Shown here: positions 29,761-39,063 of the stretch, piece by piece
How the letters are laid out: each line of letters opens with the position of its first letter
Numbering within the stretch: position 1 is the stretch's first letter
Origin: Amycolatopsis oliviviridis
GTDB lineage: Bacteria; Actinomycetota; Actinomycetes; Mycobacteriales; Pseudonocardiaceae
DNA: 64,000 nucleotides
NCBI RefSeq assembly: GCF_014654365.1
Contig: NZ_BNAY01000012.1
Location: forward strand, 113,406-177,405
Reading direction: 5' to 3'
The notes under the pieces: model-generated
What the model was told of the DNA's origin: nothing
Seen by the model: the letters and a program-made list of their open reading frames with translations, nothing else
The model's database searches: none
Made by a program: the position numbers and the translations under genes

Positions 29761-31218
29761 GTGGACGATCTCTTGGTGCGCCGGGTCCGGGTCGGCTTGG
29801 CGGGTTCCCTGTCGGACGTACTGATCAGAGAAGGCCGGATCGCGGCCATCGCGGGGCCCGGGCAAGCGGGTGAGGCGTCGGAAAGCCTGGACGGGCACGG
29901 CGGGACGCTGCTGCCCGGCCTCGTCGACGCGCATGTGCACACCGCGCAGTGGTCCGCCGCGCGCCGCCGGATCCCGCTGGGGGAGGCGACCTCCGCCGCG
30001 CACACGGTCGAGCTCGTGCTCGCCCACCTCCTCGCGCATCCCGTGCCGCCCGGCGATCTCGTGCTCGGCGCCGGGTTCCGTGACGGCCTCTGGCCCGACG
30101 TCCCGCACAAGGACCTGCTGCAGAAGGCGCTGCCCGGCCATCCTGTCGCCCTGTTCAGCGCCGACCTCCACACGCTGTGGCTCAGCCCTGCCGCGCTCAA
30201 GCTCATCGGCCGCGAGCATCCGACCGGCGTGCTGCTGGAGAACGACTGCATGAGCGCGACGGCCGAACTCCCCGTCGCGCCCGACGACGTCATCGACGGC
30301 TGGGTCGCCGACGCGCTCGCCGCGGCGGCCGCCCGCGGCGTCACCAGGATCGTCGACTACGAGTACACCGACACCGTCACCGACTGGCGGCGACGGCTGG
30401 CCCGGAAACCCTTGCCGGTCCGGGTTTCCTGCGTGATCGCGAAGTACCTGCTCGACACCGCCGTCGAACGCGGACATCGCACCGGCGACGTCCTCGAAGA
30501 CACCGGCGGGCTGCTCACGGTCGGCCCGTTCAAGCTGTTCGTCGACGGTTCGCTCAACACCCGCACCGCGTACTGCGTGGGGCATTACGCCGGAACCGAC
30601 TCCCACGGACTGCTCGAACTCCCGCCCGAGGAGCTGGAACCGTTGATGCGCAAGGCTTCCGAGAACGGGCTCTCGCCCGCGGTGCACGCGATCGGCGACC
30701 ACGCCAACAAGATCGCGCTCGACGCCTTCGGAGGCGTCGGCTGCGCGGGCCGCATCGAGCACGCGCAGCTGCTGCGCGCCGAGGACGTCGCGCGGTTCGC
30801 CGAACTGGGGGTCGTGGCGAGTGTGCAGCCCGCCCACCAGCCGGACGACCGCGACGTCGCCGACCGGCATTGGCACGGCTGGACAAACCGGGCTTTCCCT
30901 TACGGCGCCTTGCATCGCGCCGGGGTGACCCTGGAGTTCGGTTCGGACGCGCCGGTCGCGCCGCTGGACCCGTGGGACGCGATCGCGTCGGCGATCAGCC
31001 GCACCGACGACCACCGTCCGCCGTGGCATCCCGAGCAGGCCATGCCGCTGGAGGCCGCGCTCTCCGCGTCGTCCGGCGGCCGCACCGGGGTGGCCGTCGG
31101 GGACGTCGCGGATCTGGTCGTCACCGCGGTGGATCCGTCGCGGCTGTCCCCCGGAGAACTGCGCGACATCCCCGTCACCGCCACCGTGATGAACGGCCGG
31201 GTCACCTACACGGCGTAA
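29761..31218 (+). CDS. Amidohydrolase-family enzyme (YtcJ-like, amidohydrolase 3)
   Basis: This 485-residue protein has the metal-dependent hydrolase layout: a small N-terminal beta domain, the metal motif DAHVHT with H58 and H60, later histidines in HAIGDHANK and IEHAQLL, and the final metal aspartate in FGSDAPVAPLDPW. YtcJ relatives act on N-acyl or amide bonds of small molecules; the substrate is unknown. GTG 29761 follows a weak AAGGTGAAGG. It is isolated from the MarR gene by the 62-bp palindrome. Confidence 0.87.
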   Translation: MDDLLVRRVRVGLAGSLSDVLIREGRIAAIAGPGQAGEASESLDGHGGTLLPGLVDAHVHTAQWSAARRRIPLGEATSAAHTVELVLAHLLAHPVPPGDLVLGAGFRDGLWPDVPHKDLLQKALPGHPVALFSADLHTLWLSPAALKLIGREHPTGVLLENDCMSATAELPVAPDDVIDGWVADALAAAAARGVTRIVDYEYTDTVTDWRRRLARKPLPVRVSCVIAKYLLDTAVERGHRTGDVLEDTGGLLTVGPFKLFVDGSLNTRTAYCVGHYAGTDSHGLLELPPEELEPLMRKASENGLSPAVHAIGDHANKIALDAFGGVGCAGRIEHAQLLRAEDVARFAELGVVASVQPAHQPDDRDVADRHWHGWTNRAFPYGALHRAGVTLEFGSDAPVAPLDPWDAIASAISRTDDHRPPWHPEQAMPLEAALSASSGGRTGVAVGDVADLVVTAVDPSRLSPGELRDIPVTATVMNGRVTYTA

Positions 31219-31262
31219 GACGCGGCTTCCCTTCCGGGGCGGCAACGCCTTAATGGGAAGGC

Positions 31263-31667
31263 ATGGATCACCGCCTGCTCGACCGGCTCAGGGATCTCCA
31301 CGGATCCCTGAGCACCGACATCACGTTCGTCACCCGGATGGTCGAGGACGACGTGCCGCGCGCCGATGTCCTCCGTGATCTCGGGGAACGGCTCACCGAT
31401 CTGGGCGCGGCCCTGCTCCGCCGCTCGGAAGACGTCGACGCCGCAGTGCTCGCGAAGCTGCCCGCCGACGGCTGGCTGCCCGAAGCGGGCGAGCACCATC
31501 AGGCACTGGTCGTGGCGCACAACGTCGGCGCGCGGCCGTTGCGGTGCGGGCGCGTCTACCTCGCCGTCTGCGGCGCGCCCTGCTTTCCCTTCTACGGCAG
31601 GGACCCGTCCGGCCGGACCGCGCGGCACGAGCGGTGCCGGACCTGCGGGGACCGCCTGTTCCGGTGA
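31263..31667 (+). CDS. Hypothetical protein with a cysteine-rich C-terminus
   Basis: This 134-residue protein has an N-terminal amphipathic helical half and a C-terminal segment with five cysteines (RCGRVYLAVCGAPCFPFYG and ERCRTCGDR), which looks like a zinc ribbon. The residues between them suggest nucleic-acid or protein binding. No family was recognised. The start is the first ATG 44 bases after the amidohydrolase stop; a Shine-Dalgarno match is weak (GGGAAGG). Confidence 0.6.
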   Translation: MDHRLLDRLRDLHGSLSTDITFVTRMVEDDVPRADVLRDLGERLTDLGAALLRRSEDVDAAVLAKLPADGWLPEAGEHHQALVVAHNVGARPLRCGRVYLAVCGAPCFPFYGRDPSGRTARHERCRTCGDRLFR

Positions 31668-31726
31668 CGGCGGCTGCGGGCGGTGGCCCGGTGCGGCAGG
31701 GTGAGGTGATCGCGGAGGGAGCGCCC

Positions 31727-32191
31727 ATGAACACCGAGAAGCTGTTCCGGATCGCCATCACCCTGAAGGGACTCGATGGCGCGTTGCAGCTGGTGGGCGG
31801 GCTCGTCCTGATGATCGTGCCGGCGTCGGCCGTCACCGGGTTCGCGCACGCCGTGGTCACTCGCGACCTGCTCGGCGACCCGGAGGGGACGCTGGCCCGG
31901 CACCTCGAACTCGCCGCCGGTCACTTCGTCGAGGGCCGGACGTTCGCCGTCGTCTACCTCGTCGCGCACGGGCTCATCAAGCTCGGCCTGGTCTGGGCGC
32001 TGGCGCGGAAGGTGATGCGCGCCTACCCCGTGGCCGCCGTGGTGCTCTCGGCGTTCGTGGTCTACGAGATCTTCCGCGCGATCCACACGCACTCGCTCGC
32101 GCTGCCGTTCTTCGCCGCCCTCGACGTCGTGATCGTCGTGCTGGTGCTGCGCGAGTACCGGCAGCTGAAACGGGATCGCGTCGCGGCCTGA
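31727..32191 (+). CDS. DUF2127-family membrane protein
   Basis: This 154-residue protein has four transmembrane segments. The N-terminal FRIAITLKGLDGALQLVGG and the later FAVVYLVAHGLIKLGLVWAL are typical of DUF2127, a family of unknown function. ATG 31727 follows GGAGGGA. It converges on the PP2C phosphatase gene, with ten bases between the stops. Confidence 0.82.
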   Translation: MNTEKLFRIAITLKGLDGALQLVGGLVLMIVPASAVTGFAHAVVTRDLLGDPEGTLARHLELAAGHFVEGRTFAVVYLVAHGLIKLGLVWALARKVMRAYPVAAVVLSAFVVYEIFRAIHTHSLALPFFAALDVVIVVLVLREYRQLKRDRVAA

Positions 32192-32200
32192 CCGCCCGGT

Positions 32201-32899
32201 TCAGGCCGCGACGCGAAACTTTTCCGTGATGAGATCCGCACTGGGCGGATCCACCACGATCGCGGTGGCGTTGTCGGAGCCACCGAGCGAGATCGCCGTC
32301 CGTACCAGCTCGGAGGCCGCCCTGTCCGGTATCCCGAGGATGCCGAGCATGGCGGGCCCGCTGAGCGTCTTGTGCACGCCGTCACTGGTGAGCAGGAGCC
32401 CTCCGGTCGTGACGGTCGCCGTACCGATCTCGTGAGCACCGGCCGTGCGGACGCTGGTGGTGACGACGTGTTCCATCCGCGGTGTCACGGGTTGGTCGTG
32501 GTCGCGGAAGTACTGCGCGAGCGTATGGTCCTTCGTCACCTGCCGCACGGTGTAACCGTCCCAAGCGTACGCCCGGGCGTCCCCGACCCACGCGATGCCA
32601 TACCCCTCGTCGGTCTGGACCGCCACGACGAGGACGCAGTCACCGGTCCCGCCGGAGGCGAGCACGGCGCGCTGAGCAGCCAAAACGGCCGCGACAGCGC
32701 CTTGCCCGACCGGGTTCCGGGCCGCCGCCGAAGCCGCCGTCCGCGCCGCGTGTGCCGCGTTCGGGTGATCTCCGACTCCATCGGCCAGCGCGAACACGAT
32801 TCCCGCCCCGCCCGCGGCCGCGTACGCCCCGACGGCGTCCGCGTTGTGCTCGCGCGGCCCCCGCGCGCTCGCCGTGTGCCAGTGTGGAAGTTCCCTCAT
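32201..32899 (-). CDS. PP2C-family serine/threonine phosphatase
   Basis: This 232-residue protein is a minimal PP2C domain: a metal-site motif in FALADGVGDHP, a second in GIAWVGDARAY, and the late GSDNATAIVVD. It lacks the extra PstP transmembrane and outer domains, so it is cytoplasmic. It could oppose the Ser/Thr kinase encoded at 21358-22671 or act on another signalling protein; this is inference. The ATG is preceded by GAGGAGAAG. Confidence 0.87.
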   Translation of the reverse strand: MRELPHWHTASARGPREHNADAVGAYAAAGGAGIVFALADGVGDHPNAAHAARTAASAAARNPVGQGAVAAVLAAQRAVLASGGTGDCVLVVAVQTDEGYGIAWVGDARAYAWDGYTVRQVTKDHTLAQYFRDHDQPVTPRMEHVVTTSVRTAGAHEIGTATVTTGGLLLTSDGVHKTLSGPAMLGILGIPDRAASELVRTAISLGGSDNATAIVVDPPSADLITEKFRVAA

Positions 32900-33024
32900 G
32901 GTCTTCTCCTCACCCCTGGGTGATGCCCTGCTTCCAGAGTGCGCCCGTTTCCTGTGCTGGGGCTGAGGGCGAGGTGAAAGACTGCTGTCGGTCAGGGGGC
33001 ACTCAGCCGTGCTTGAAGACGTGA

Positions 33025-33094
33025 CTCGCGTGCTTGAAGGCGGAACTCGGTGTGCGGCCTCTGATCACGCGAGTTCCGCCTTCAAGCACGCGAG
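33025..33094. repeat. Inverted repeat with 25-bp perfect arms
   Basis: Arms 33025-33049 and 33070-33094 are exact reverse complements around a 20-base loop. Half of the right arm is repeated directly: CTGATCACGCGAGTTCCG occurs at 33061-33078 and again at 33103-33120. It lies just past the stop of the minus-strand gene at 33122 and may terminate the glycosyltransferase operon. Confidence 0.7.
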
Positions 33095-33121
33095 ATCCGG
33101 GTCTGATCACGCGAGTTCCGG

Positions 33122-33985
33122 CTACCGCAGGCGCGTGATCAGCGTCCGCAGCCAGCTCTCCGCCATCGCGGGTTCGTTCCGCAGATGCCGCACCAGCAGA
33201 TCCCGCGCCGCCCTCGAACGCCCGGCCTCGACGATCGCGACCGCCTCGGCCAAACCGCGCAGCCGCTTCTCCGAATGTTCCGGCGCCCGGCCGTTCTCGT
33301 CCGACCAGCGCGGCCGCGGGAAGGAGGCGGTGAGCTTCGCCTGCACGTCACCGAAGTAATGCCAGACCGGCCATTCGAGCGAGATGTTCCGGACGCCGTT
33401 CGCGGGCAGCTCGGCGGGCCAGTCGAAGTGCTGCTGCCAGCGGAACGCCGACGGGCTCGTGTCCTCGCGGATGGTGATCCCCAGGAACCGGAGCCTGCCG
33501 CGGATGATGCTCCAGGCCTCGCGTTCGTCGTCGATCCAGTCACGCAGCAGCCGGTACAGCTCCGTGAACGTCCGTCCTGTGTAGACGAGGTCGACGAAGA
33601 CCTTCGGCCGCCCGCGCGCCAGGTCGTGCGGGCTCAGCCCCGCGGCGGTGAGATTGGCGCGCAGCCGGGCGACGTCGGCGGCCGTCAGGCCCTCGCGGAT
33701 TCCCGCGAACGACAGCGGCAGCTGGTGGATCCGGTCCCGCCACGGCGTTCCGCTCAGCAGATCGTGCACGCTGTCCGCCGAGCGCCCGACGAAGTACAGA
33801 TCCGCGTCACCGGCGCGGGCGATCACCTTCGCGGCGCATTCGATCAGCTCGTCCAGGAACCACAGCGACGGTTTTCCGGCGCGCTCGACCAGCGTCCCGA
33901 GCTGGTCGGGGCGCACGAGGTCCCAGCGGTACGGCCGATTCACGCCGTCCAGGATTCCCGTGCGCCCCAACACTTGTCGAAGCAT
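33122..33985 (-). CDS. Uncharacterised protein with a phosphoribosyltransferase-like motif
   Basis: This 287-residue soluble protein contains KVFVDLVYTGRTFTELYRLL, which resembles the PRPP-binding loop of type I phosphoribosyltransferases (hydrophobic strand, acidic residue, T-G-x-T), and an earlier DLYFVGRSADSVHDLL. The canonical two adjacent acidic residues are reduced to one. No other family was recognised, so the assignment is tentative. ATG 33985 directly follows the stop of the GT39 gene, with no convincing ribosome site, so translation is probably coupled. The longer open frame upstream lies inside that gene and is rejected. Confidence 0.6.
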   Translation of the reverse strand: MLRQVLGRTGILDGVNRPYRWDLVRPDQLGTLVERAGKPSLWFLDELIECAAKVIARAGDADLYFVGRSADSVHDLLSGTPWRDRIHQLPLSFAGIREGLTAADVARLRANLTAAGLSPHDLARGRPKVFVDLVYTGRTFTELYRLLRDWIDDEREAWSIIRGRLRFLGITIREDTSPSAFRWQQHFDWPAELPANGVRNISLEWPVWHYFGDVQAKLTASFPRPRWSDENGRAPEHSEKRLRGLAEAVAIVEAGRSRAARDLLVRHLRNEPAMAESWLRTLITRLR

Positions 33986-33987
33986 TT

Positions 33988-35844
33988 TCAGGAGAGCAGG
34001 CGGTACACCGTCTGGTCGCCGACGGTGGTGGCGGTGAAGTTCGCCGCGACCCATTCGGAGATCTCGTTCGAGCCGCGGCCGGGGCCACCGCCCCGGCCGC
34101 CTTCGACGTAGTACGTGATCTCGCCGTTCGCCACGTACTGCTGGAACTCCGCCAGCGTCGGCGCCGGATCCGAACCGCTCCAGCCGCCGATGCCGATCAC
34201 CGACTTCCCGCTCGCGAGTTCCAGGCTCGCCGCCGACTGCGAACTCGACGTCGCCGCCGCCCACTTCGTCGTGGTCGCGGCGAGCGCGGCCCCGATTTCC
34301 GTCGACGCGCCCTCTTCCATCCCCGGACCGCCCATGCCACCCATGCCCCGTTCGCCGCCGGTGACCGGACCGGAGATCGGGATCGAGCCGGAATGCGCCT
34401 GCGAAGCGGTCTCGACGGCGTACGCGGCGGTGCCGAGGCCGACGGTCAGCACGGCGACCGTCGCGACGACGGCGACCAGTTTGCGCATCGGCGGGACACC
34501 CACCAGCACGACGGTCGCGATCACCAGCCCGAGCCCGGCGACGATCCAGCGCAGCGCGGGCAGCCAGTCGGCGTTCCGGTCGAGCAGGATGTACGCCCAG
34601 ACCGCGCTGGCCGCGATCATCAGCGACAGGAACACCCGCGGCGCGAGATGCGCCCGCCCGCGCCACAGCGAGGTTCCGGAGATCGCCACCACGGCGGCGA
34701 TCGACGGCGCCAGCGCGACGGCGTAGTACGGGTGCACGATGCCGCTCATGTAGCTGAACACCAGCGCGGTGACGAGCATCCAGCCGCCCCAGACGATCAG
34801 CGCGGCCCTGGTCCGGTCGGTCCCGGCGGCCCGCCTGGTGAACCACAGCCCCGCGACCAGCCCGATCAGCGCGGCGGGCAGCAGCCACGACACCTCGCCG
34901 CCGAAGCTGGCGCCGAACATCCGGGTCAGGCCGCTCTCGCCGCCGAAGCCGACGTTCGCGCCACCCATGCCCCCGCCCGAACCGCCGGCCATCACGCCGC
35001 GGCCCATGCCGAAGATCCGGCCGAGACCGTTGTAGCCCAGCGCCAGTTCGAGCAGGCTGTCGTCGGTCGAACCGCCGATGTACGGACGCGAGGCCGTCGG
35101 CCACAGATCGACCAGCGCGATGAACCACCCGGCCGAAACGACCACCGACACCACGGCCCCGGCCAGGTGCAGCAAGCGTTTGCCCAGTGAGGCCGGCGCG
35201 GCGATCAGGTACGCGAGCCCGACCGCGGGCAGCACCAGGAACGCCTGCATCATCTTGGTCAGGAAGCCGAAGCCGATGGCGGCACCGGCGAACGCCAGCC
35301 AGCGCGGGCTCGCCTTCTCGATCGCGCGGATCGTGCAGTACGCGCCCGCGATCAGCAGCAGCGTCAGCAGCGCGTCGGGGTTGTTGAACTTGAACATCAG
35401 CGCGGCGACCGGGGTGAGGGCGAGCGCCGCCCCGGCGAACAGACCGGCGACCGGCCCGGAGGTCCGCTTCACCGTCAGGTACAGCAGACCGACCGAAGCG
35501 ACCCCCATCAAGGCCTGCGGGGCAAGGACCGTGAAGCTGGAGAACCCGAAGAGCCGGGCGAACGCCGTCGTGACCCAGAGCGCGGCCGGGGGCTTGTCGA
35601 CGGTCAGTACGTTTCCTGCGTCGAGTGAGCCGAACAGCCACGCCTTCCAGTCCTGCGTGCCGGACTGCACCGCCGCCGCGTAGAACGAGTTGCCGTAGCC
35701 GGAGGCGGTCAAGTTCCAGAAGTACAGCAGCGCGGTGGCGGCGAGCAGGCCGAAGACCGCGGGACGGACCCAACGGTCCGGCGGCTTCGCGACATCTTCC
35801 TCGACGGGGCCGGATTCCACCCGGGAAGCGAGTGCGGTGGTCAT
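33988..35844 (-). CDS. GT39-family polyprenol-dependent glycosyltransferase (YkcB/ArnT-like), copy 1
   Basis: This 618-residue membrane protein has about eleven to twelve transmembrane helices. Its first outer loop carries TVDKPPAALW with the likely catalytic D83, as in GT-C enzymes of the PMT/ArnT type. A glycine/methionine-rich loop (about 280-300, and again at 500-515) and a soluble C-terminal domain (GIGGWSGSDPAPTL) mark the YkcA/YkcB-like subgroup. It should move a sugar from a polyprenyl phosphate to an extracellular acceptor. It is paralogous to the gene at 37176-39059; the GT2-GtrA gene between them could make the lipid-linked sugar. Confidence 0.88.
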   Translation of the reverse strand: MTTALASRVESGPVEEDVAKPPDRWVRPAVFGLLAATALLYFWNLTASGYGNSFYAAAVQSGTQDWKAWLFGSLDAGNVLTVDKPPAALWVTTAFARLFGFSSFTVLAPQALMGVASVGLLYLTVKRTSGPVAGLFAGAALALTPVAALMFKFNNPDALLTLLLIAGAYCTIRAIEKASPRWLAFAGAAIGFGFLTKMMQAFLVLPAVGLAYLIAAPASLGKRLLHLAGAVVSVVVSAGWFIALVDLWPTASRPYIGGSTDDSLLELALGYNGLGRIFGMGRGVMAGGSGGGMGGANVGFGGESGLTRMFGASFGGEVSWLLPAALIGLVAGLWFTRRAAGTDRTRAALIVWGGWMLVTALVFSYMSGIVHPYYAVALAPSIAAVVAISGTSLWRGRAHLAPRVFLSLMIAASAVWAYILLDRNADWLPALRWIVAGLGLVIATVVLVGVPPMRKLVAVVATVAVLTVGLGTAAYAVETASQAHSGSIPISGPVTGGERGMGGMGGPGMEEGASTEIGAALAATTTKWAAATSSSQSAASLELASGKSVIGIGGWSGSDPAPTLAEFQQYVANGEITYYVEGGRGGGPGRGSNEISEWVAANFTATTVGDQTVYRLLS

Positions 35845-35848
35845 GAGG

Positions 35849-37171
35849 TCAGCTCTCCATCTCGGTGGCGGGCCGGCGGCGGAAGACCCAGCCGCGCAGC
35901 AACAGGAAGCGCAGGACGGTGGCCGCGAGGTTCGCGAGCACGAGCGCGGTGATCTCGAGTGGCAGTCCCGGCGCGGTCATCGTGTGCAGCAGCGCCAGGG
36001 CGCCGCTGGTGAGCGCGAGCCCGAGGCCGAACACGATGAGTCCTTGGAACTGGTGCAGCCCGGCGCCCTCCCGGCCGCGGATGCCGAAGGTCAGGCGCCG
36101 GTTGAGCGCGGTGTTGCCGATGGCGGTCACCAGCAGCGCGACCAGGTTCGCCACCTGGGCGCCGGTGAACGTCCGCAGCAGCAGGAACAGCACGAGATAG
36201 GCGATGGTGCTGGCGACGCCGACGGCGGCGAACCGCACGAGCTGCCGCACCAGGCTCGGCGCCACTCCCGGTGCCTGGACCTGGATCGGCGCGCGGCCGA
36301 GCTGCTCGCGCAGGCCGCTGATCGGGATCCGGCCGGTCAGCGTCGCCTTGGTCAGCCGCGCGATGCCTCTGAGGTCGGCGGTCGCGGTGGCGACGAGGTT
36401 GACCGACGAGTCCGGGTCGTCGATCCAGTCCACCGGGACCTCGTGGATCCGCAGCCCGGCTTTCTGTGCCAGCACCAGCAATTCGGTGTCGAAGAACCAG
36501 CCGGTGTCGTGGATGTGGGGGAGCAGCCGCTCGGCGACGTCGGCGCGGATCGCCTTGAACCCGCACTGCGCGTCGGTGAACCTCGCCGCCAGCGTGCCGC
36601 GCAGGATCAGGTTGTAGCACCGGGAAATGAACTCCCGCTTCGGTCCGCGCACCACCCGCGCGCCGCGGGCGAGCCTGCTGCCGATGGCGAGGTCGGAGTG
36701 CCCGGACAGCAGTGGCGCGACGAGCGGCCCGAGCGCGGCCAGATCGGTCGAGAGGTCGACGTCCATGTACGCCAGCACCGGAGCGTCCGAAGTGGACCAG
36801 ACGGCGCGCAGCGCGCGGCCGCGGCCTTTCTCGTCGAGGTGGTGGACTTCGACGTCGTCGAACTCGCGGCTCAACCGTTCCGCGACGCACAGCGTCCCGT
36901 CGGTGCTGGCGTTGTCCGCGACGGTGATCCGGAACGGGTACGGGAACTGCTCCACGAGGTGCGCGTGCAGCCGTCGGATGCACGGTTCGAGGTCGGTTTC
37001 CTCGTTGTAGACCGGGATGACGACGTCGAGGACGGGGGAGCCGGTCGGGGCGATGGCGGGGCGGCGGCCGGTTTCGGCGCCGGAGAGGATCGCGGCTGTC
37101 ATGTCCTCAATTTCGGCCACCGCGCTGAGGTCGGCTTGTGTCCGAGCTGTGCTGTCGCTGTGTCCTGTCAC
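35849..37171 (-). CDS. GT2 glycosyltransferase fused to a GtrA-type membrane domain
   Basis: This 440-residue protein has an N-terminal dolichol-phosphate-mannose-synthase-like GT2 domain (about 45-280; VVIPVYNEE, DNASTDG, metal motif YMDVDLS) and a C-terminal GtrA domain with four transmembrane helices (about 305-430). It probably charges polyprenyl phosphate with a sugar and helps flip it, supplying both flanking GT39 enzymes. The order GT39, GT2-GtrA, GT39 resembles Bacillus ykcB-ykcC. It starts at GTG 37171, five bases after the upstream stop. Confidence 0.9.
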   Translation of the reverse strand: MTGHSDSTARTQADLSAVAEIEDMTAAILSGAETGRRPAIAPTGSPVLDVVIPVYNEETDLEPCIRRLHAHLVEQFPYPFRITVADNASTDGTLCVAERLSREFDDVEVHHLDEKGRGRALRAVWSTSDAPVLAYMDVDLSTDLAALGPLVAPLLSGHSDLAIGSRLARGARVVRGPKREFISRCYNLILRGTLAARFTDAQCGFKAIRADVAERLLPHIHDTGWFFDTELLVLAQKAGLRIHEVPVDWIDDPDSSVNLVATATADLRGIARLTKATLTGRIPISGLREQLGRAPIQVQAPGVAPSLVRQLVRFAAVGVASTIAYLVLFLLLRTFTGAQVANLVALLVTAIGNTALNRRLTFGIRGREGAGLHQFQGLIVFGLGLALTSGALALLHTMTAPGLPLEITALVLANLAATVLRFLLLRGWVFRRRPATEMES

Positions 37172-37175
37172 GGGT

Positions 37176-39059
37176 TCACCGGCTCAGGTCGAAGACGGTG
37201 ACACCGTCCACAGTGGTCGGTGTGTAGGTCTGGCCGACCCAGTCGGCGATCCGCTCGGCGGCGTCGCTGCCGGTCTCCCCGCGCATCATCATGCCTTCGC
37301 CGAGGAAGTAGTGGATCTGTCCATTTCGGACGTATTCCTGGAACTGTTCCAGGGTGGGAGCGGGATCTGTTCCGTTGAAACCGCCGACGGCCATCACCGG
37401 GTTCCCGCTGCCGAGCTGGTAGCCCGCCGCGTTGTTGGAGCCGACGGTCGCCGCCGCCCAGGTGTACTTCTCGCTGTCCTTCTGAAGCAATGCGACCAGG
37501 TCTTCGCCGGGCAGGCTCGTCCCGAGCAGGCCTCCGCCGCGACCGCCTTGTCCGCCGAGCACGATCCCGCCACCACCGGGACCCATACCGCGTCCGGTGT
37601 CCGGGCCCGCCGAGGGCAAAGCACCTGAGTGCGGGGTGGCCGCGGTCGCGACCGTGTACGCGCTGGTGCCCGCGAGCACGGTCACCAGGGCGCCGACAGC
37701 GACCAGACGCCTTGCCGCGTCAGGTAATCGCGAGGCGAAGAAGACCAGGGAAGCGCACAGCAGTCCGGCGACGAGGATCGCGATCGCGAGTCCGGGAAGC
37801 CAGTCGGATTGCCGCGACAGCAAGAGATACGCCGTCAGCGCGGTCAACGCGATCCCGGTGCTCAACGTGCCCGCGGCGGCCGGATTCCCCCGGGCGCGCC
37901 ACAACTGCGGGCCCGCGATGCCGACGAGCCCGGCGATCGCGGGACCGAGCGCGATCATGTAGTAGGCGTGGATGATGCCGCCCATGTAGCTGAACACCAC
38001 GGCGGTCACCAGGAACCAGCCGCCCCACACGATCAAGGCCGCGCGGCCGCGGTCGGTGCGCGGGGCGCGGCGGGTGAACCACAGCCCGGCGCCGAGCGCG
38101 ATCACGGCGGCGGGGAGCAGCCAGGCGATCCCGCCCGCCATCTCGCTGCCGAACAACCGGTCCCAGCCGGTGCCGCCCCAGCCGCCGTTCCCGCCCCCGC
38201 CGACACTGCCGACCTCGTTGCCGGTGATGCGGCCGAAACCGTTGTAGCCGAAGACGAGTTCCCACAGGCTGTTCTCCTGCGAACCGCCGATGTACGGCCG
38301 GTCGGCGGCGGGCCACAACGCGACCACGGCGAGATACCAGCCGGCGGAGACGAGGGTCGCGCCCAAAGCCGCGGACAGATGCAGCAGACGTTTGCCCAGC
38401 GAGGCCGGTGCGGCGATCAGGTAGGCGAGCGCGAACGCGGGCAGCACCAGGAACGCCTGCAGCATCTTGGCGAGGAACCCGAATCCGACGGCGACCCCGG
38501 CCAGCGCCAGCCAGCGCGGACTCGCGTTCTCCAGCGCGCGGACGACGCAGTAGGCGCCCGCGACCAGGAGCAGGACGAGCAGCGCGTCGGGATTGTTGAA
38601 CCGGAACATCAGCGCGGCGGCCGGGGTGAGCGCGAGGACGGCGCCCGCCAGCAGACCCGCGGCCGGGCCGGAAGTGCGGCGCACCGCCGCGTACAGCAGC
38701 GCCACCGAGCCGACGCCCATCAGCGCCTGCGGGACCAGGACGCTCCAGGCGTTGACGCCGAACAGGCGCGCGGAAAGGCTCATCACCCACAGCGCCGCCG
38801 GTGTCTTGTCGACCGTGATCGCGTTCGCGGCGTCGCTGGAGCCGAAGAACAACGCCTTCCAGCTCAGCGATCCGGCTTGCGCGGCCGCCGAGTAGAAGGC
38901 GTTGGCCCAGCCGGATTCCCCGAGGTTCCACAGATAGAGGACGGCGGTCGCGACCAGGAGCGCGGCCAGGGAAGGCCGGGCCCAGCGCGGGCCGGCGGGC
39001 CTGCCTCGGGCGGGGGGAGCGGCTTGATCGGCTTCGTCGCGGGAGGCGAGGAGGGTCAT
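37176..39059 (-). CDS. GT39-family polyprenol-dependent glycosyltransferase (YkcB/ArnT-like), copy 2
   Basis: This 627-residue protein is a paralogue of the gene at 33988-35844. It has the same helix pattern, the loop TVDKTPAALWVMSL in place of DKPP, the same Gly-rich insert (GGGGNGGWGG, RGMGPGGGG) and the soluble C-terminal FNGTDPAPTLEQFQEYVRNG. The two copies have clearly diverged, so they may use the same lipid-sugar donor on different acceptors. It lies four bases downstream of the sensor-kinase gene, in the same operon. Confidence 0.88.
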   Translation of the reverse strand: MTLLASRDEADQAAPPARGRPAGPRWARPSLAALLVATAVLYLWNLGESGWANAFYSAAAQAGSLSWKALFFGSSDAANAITVDKTPAALWVMSLSARLFGVNAWSVLVPQALMGVGSVALLYAAVRRTSGPAAGLLAGAVLALTPAAALMFRFNNPDALLVLLLVAGAYCVVRALENASPRWLALAGVAVGFGFLAKMLQAFLVLPAFALAYLIAAPASLGKRLLHLSAALGATLVSAGWYLAVVALWPAADRPYIGGSQENSLWELVFGYNGFGRITGNEVGSVGGGGNGGWGGTGWDRLFGSEMAGGIAWLLPAAVIALGAGLWFTRRAPRTDRGRAALIVWGGWFLVTAVVFSYMGGIIHAYYMIALGPAIAGLVGIAGPQLWRARGNPAAAGTLSTGIALTALTAYLLLSRQSDWLPGLAIAILVAGLLCASLVFFASRLPDAARRLVAVGALVTVLAGTSAYTVATAATPHSGALPSAGPDTGRGMGPGGGGIVLGGQGGRGGGLLGTSLPGEDLVALLQKDSEKYTWAAATVGSNNAAGYQLGSGNPVMAVGGFNGTDPAPTLEQFQEYVRNGQIHYFLGEGMMMRGETGSDAAERIADWVGQTYTPTTVDGVTVFDLSR

Positions 39060-39063
39060 GGCC

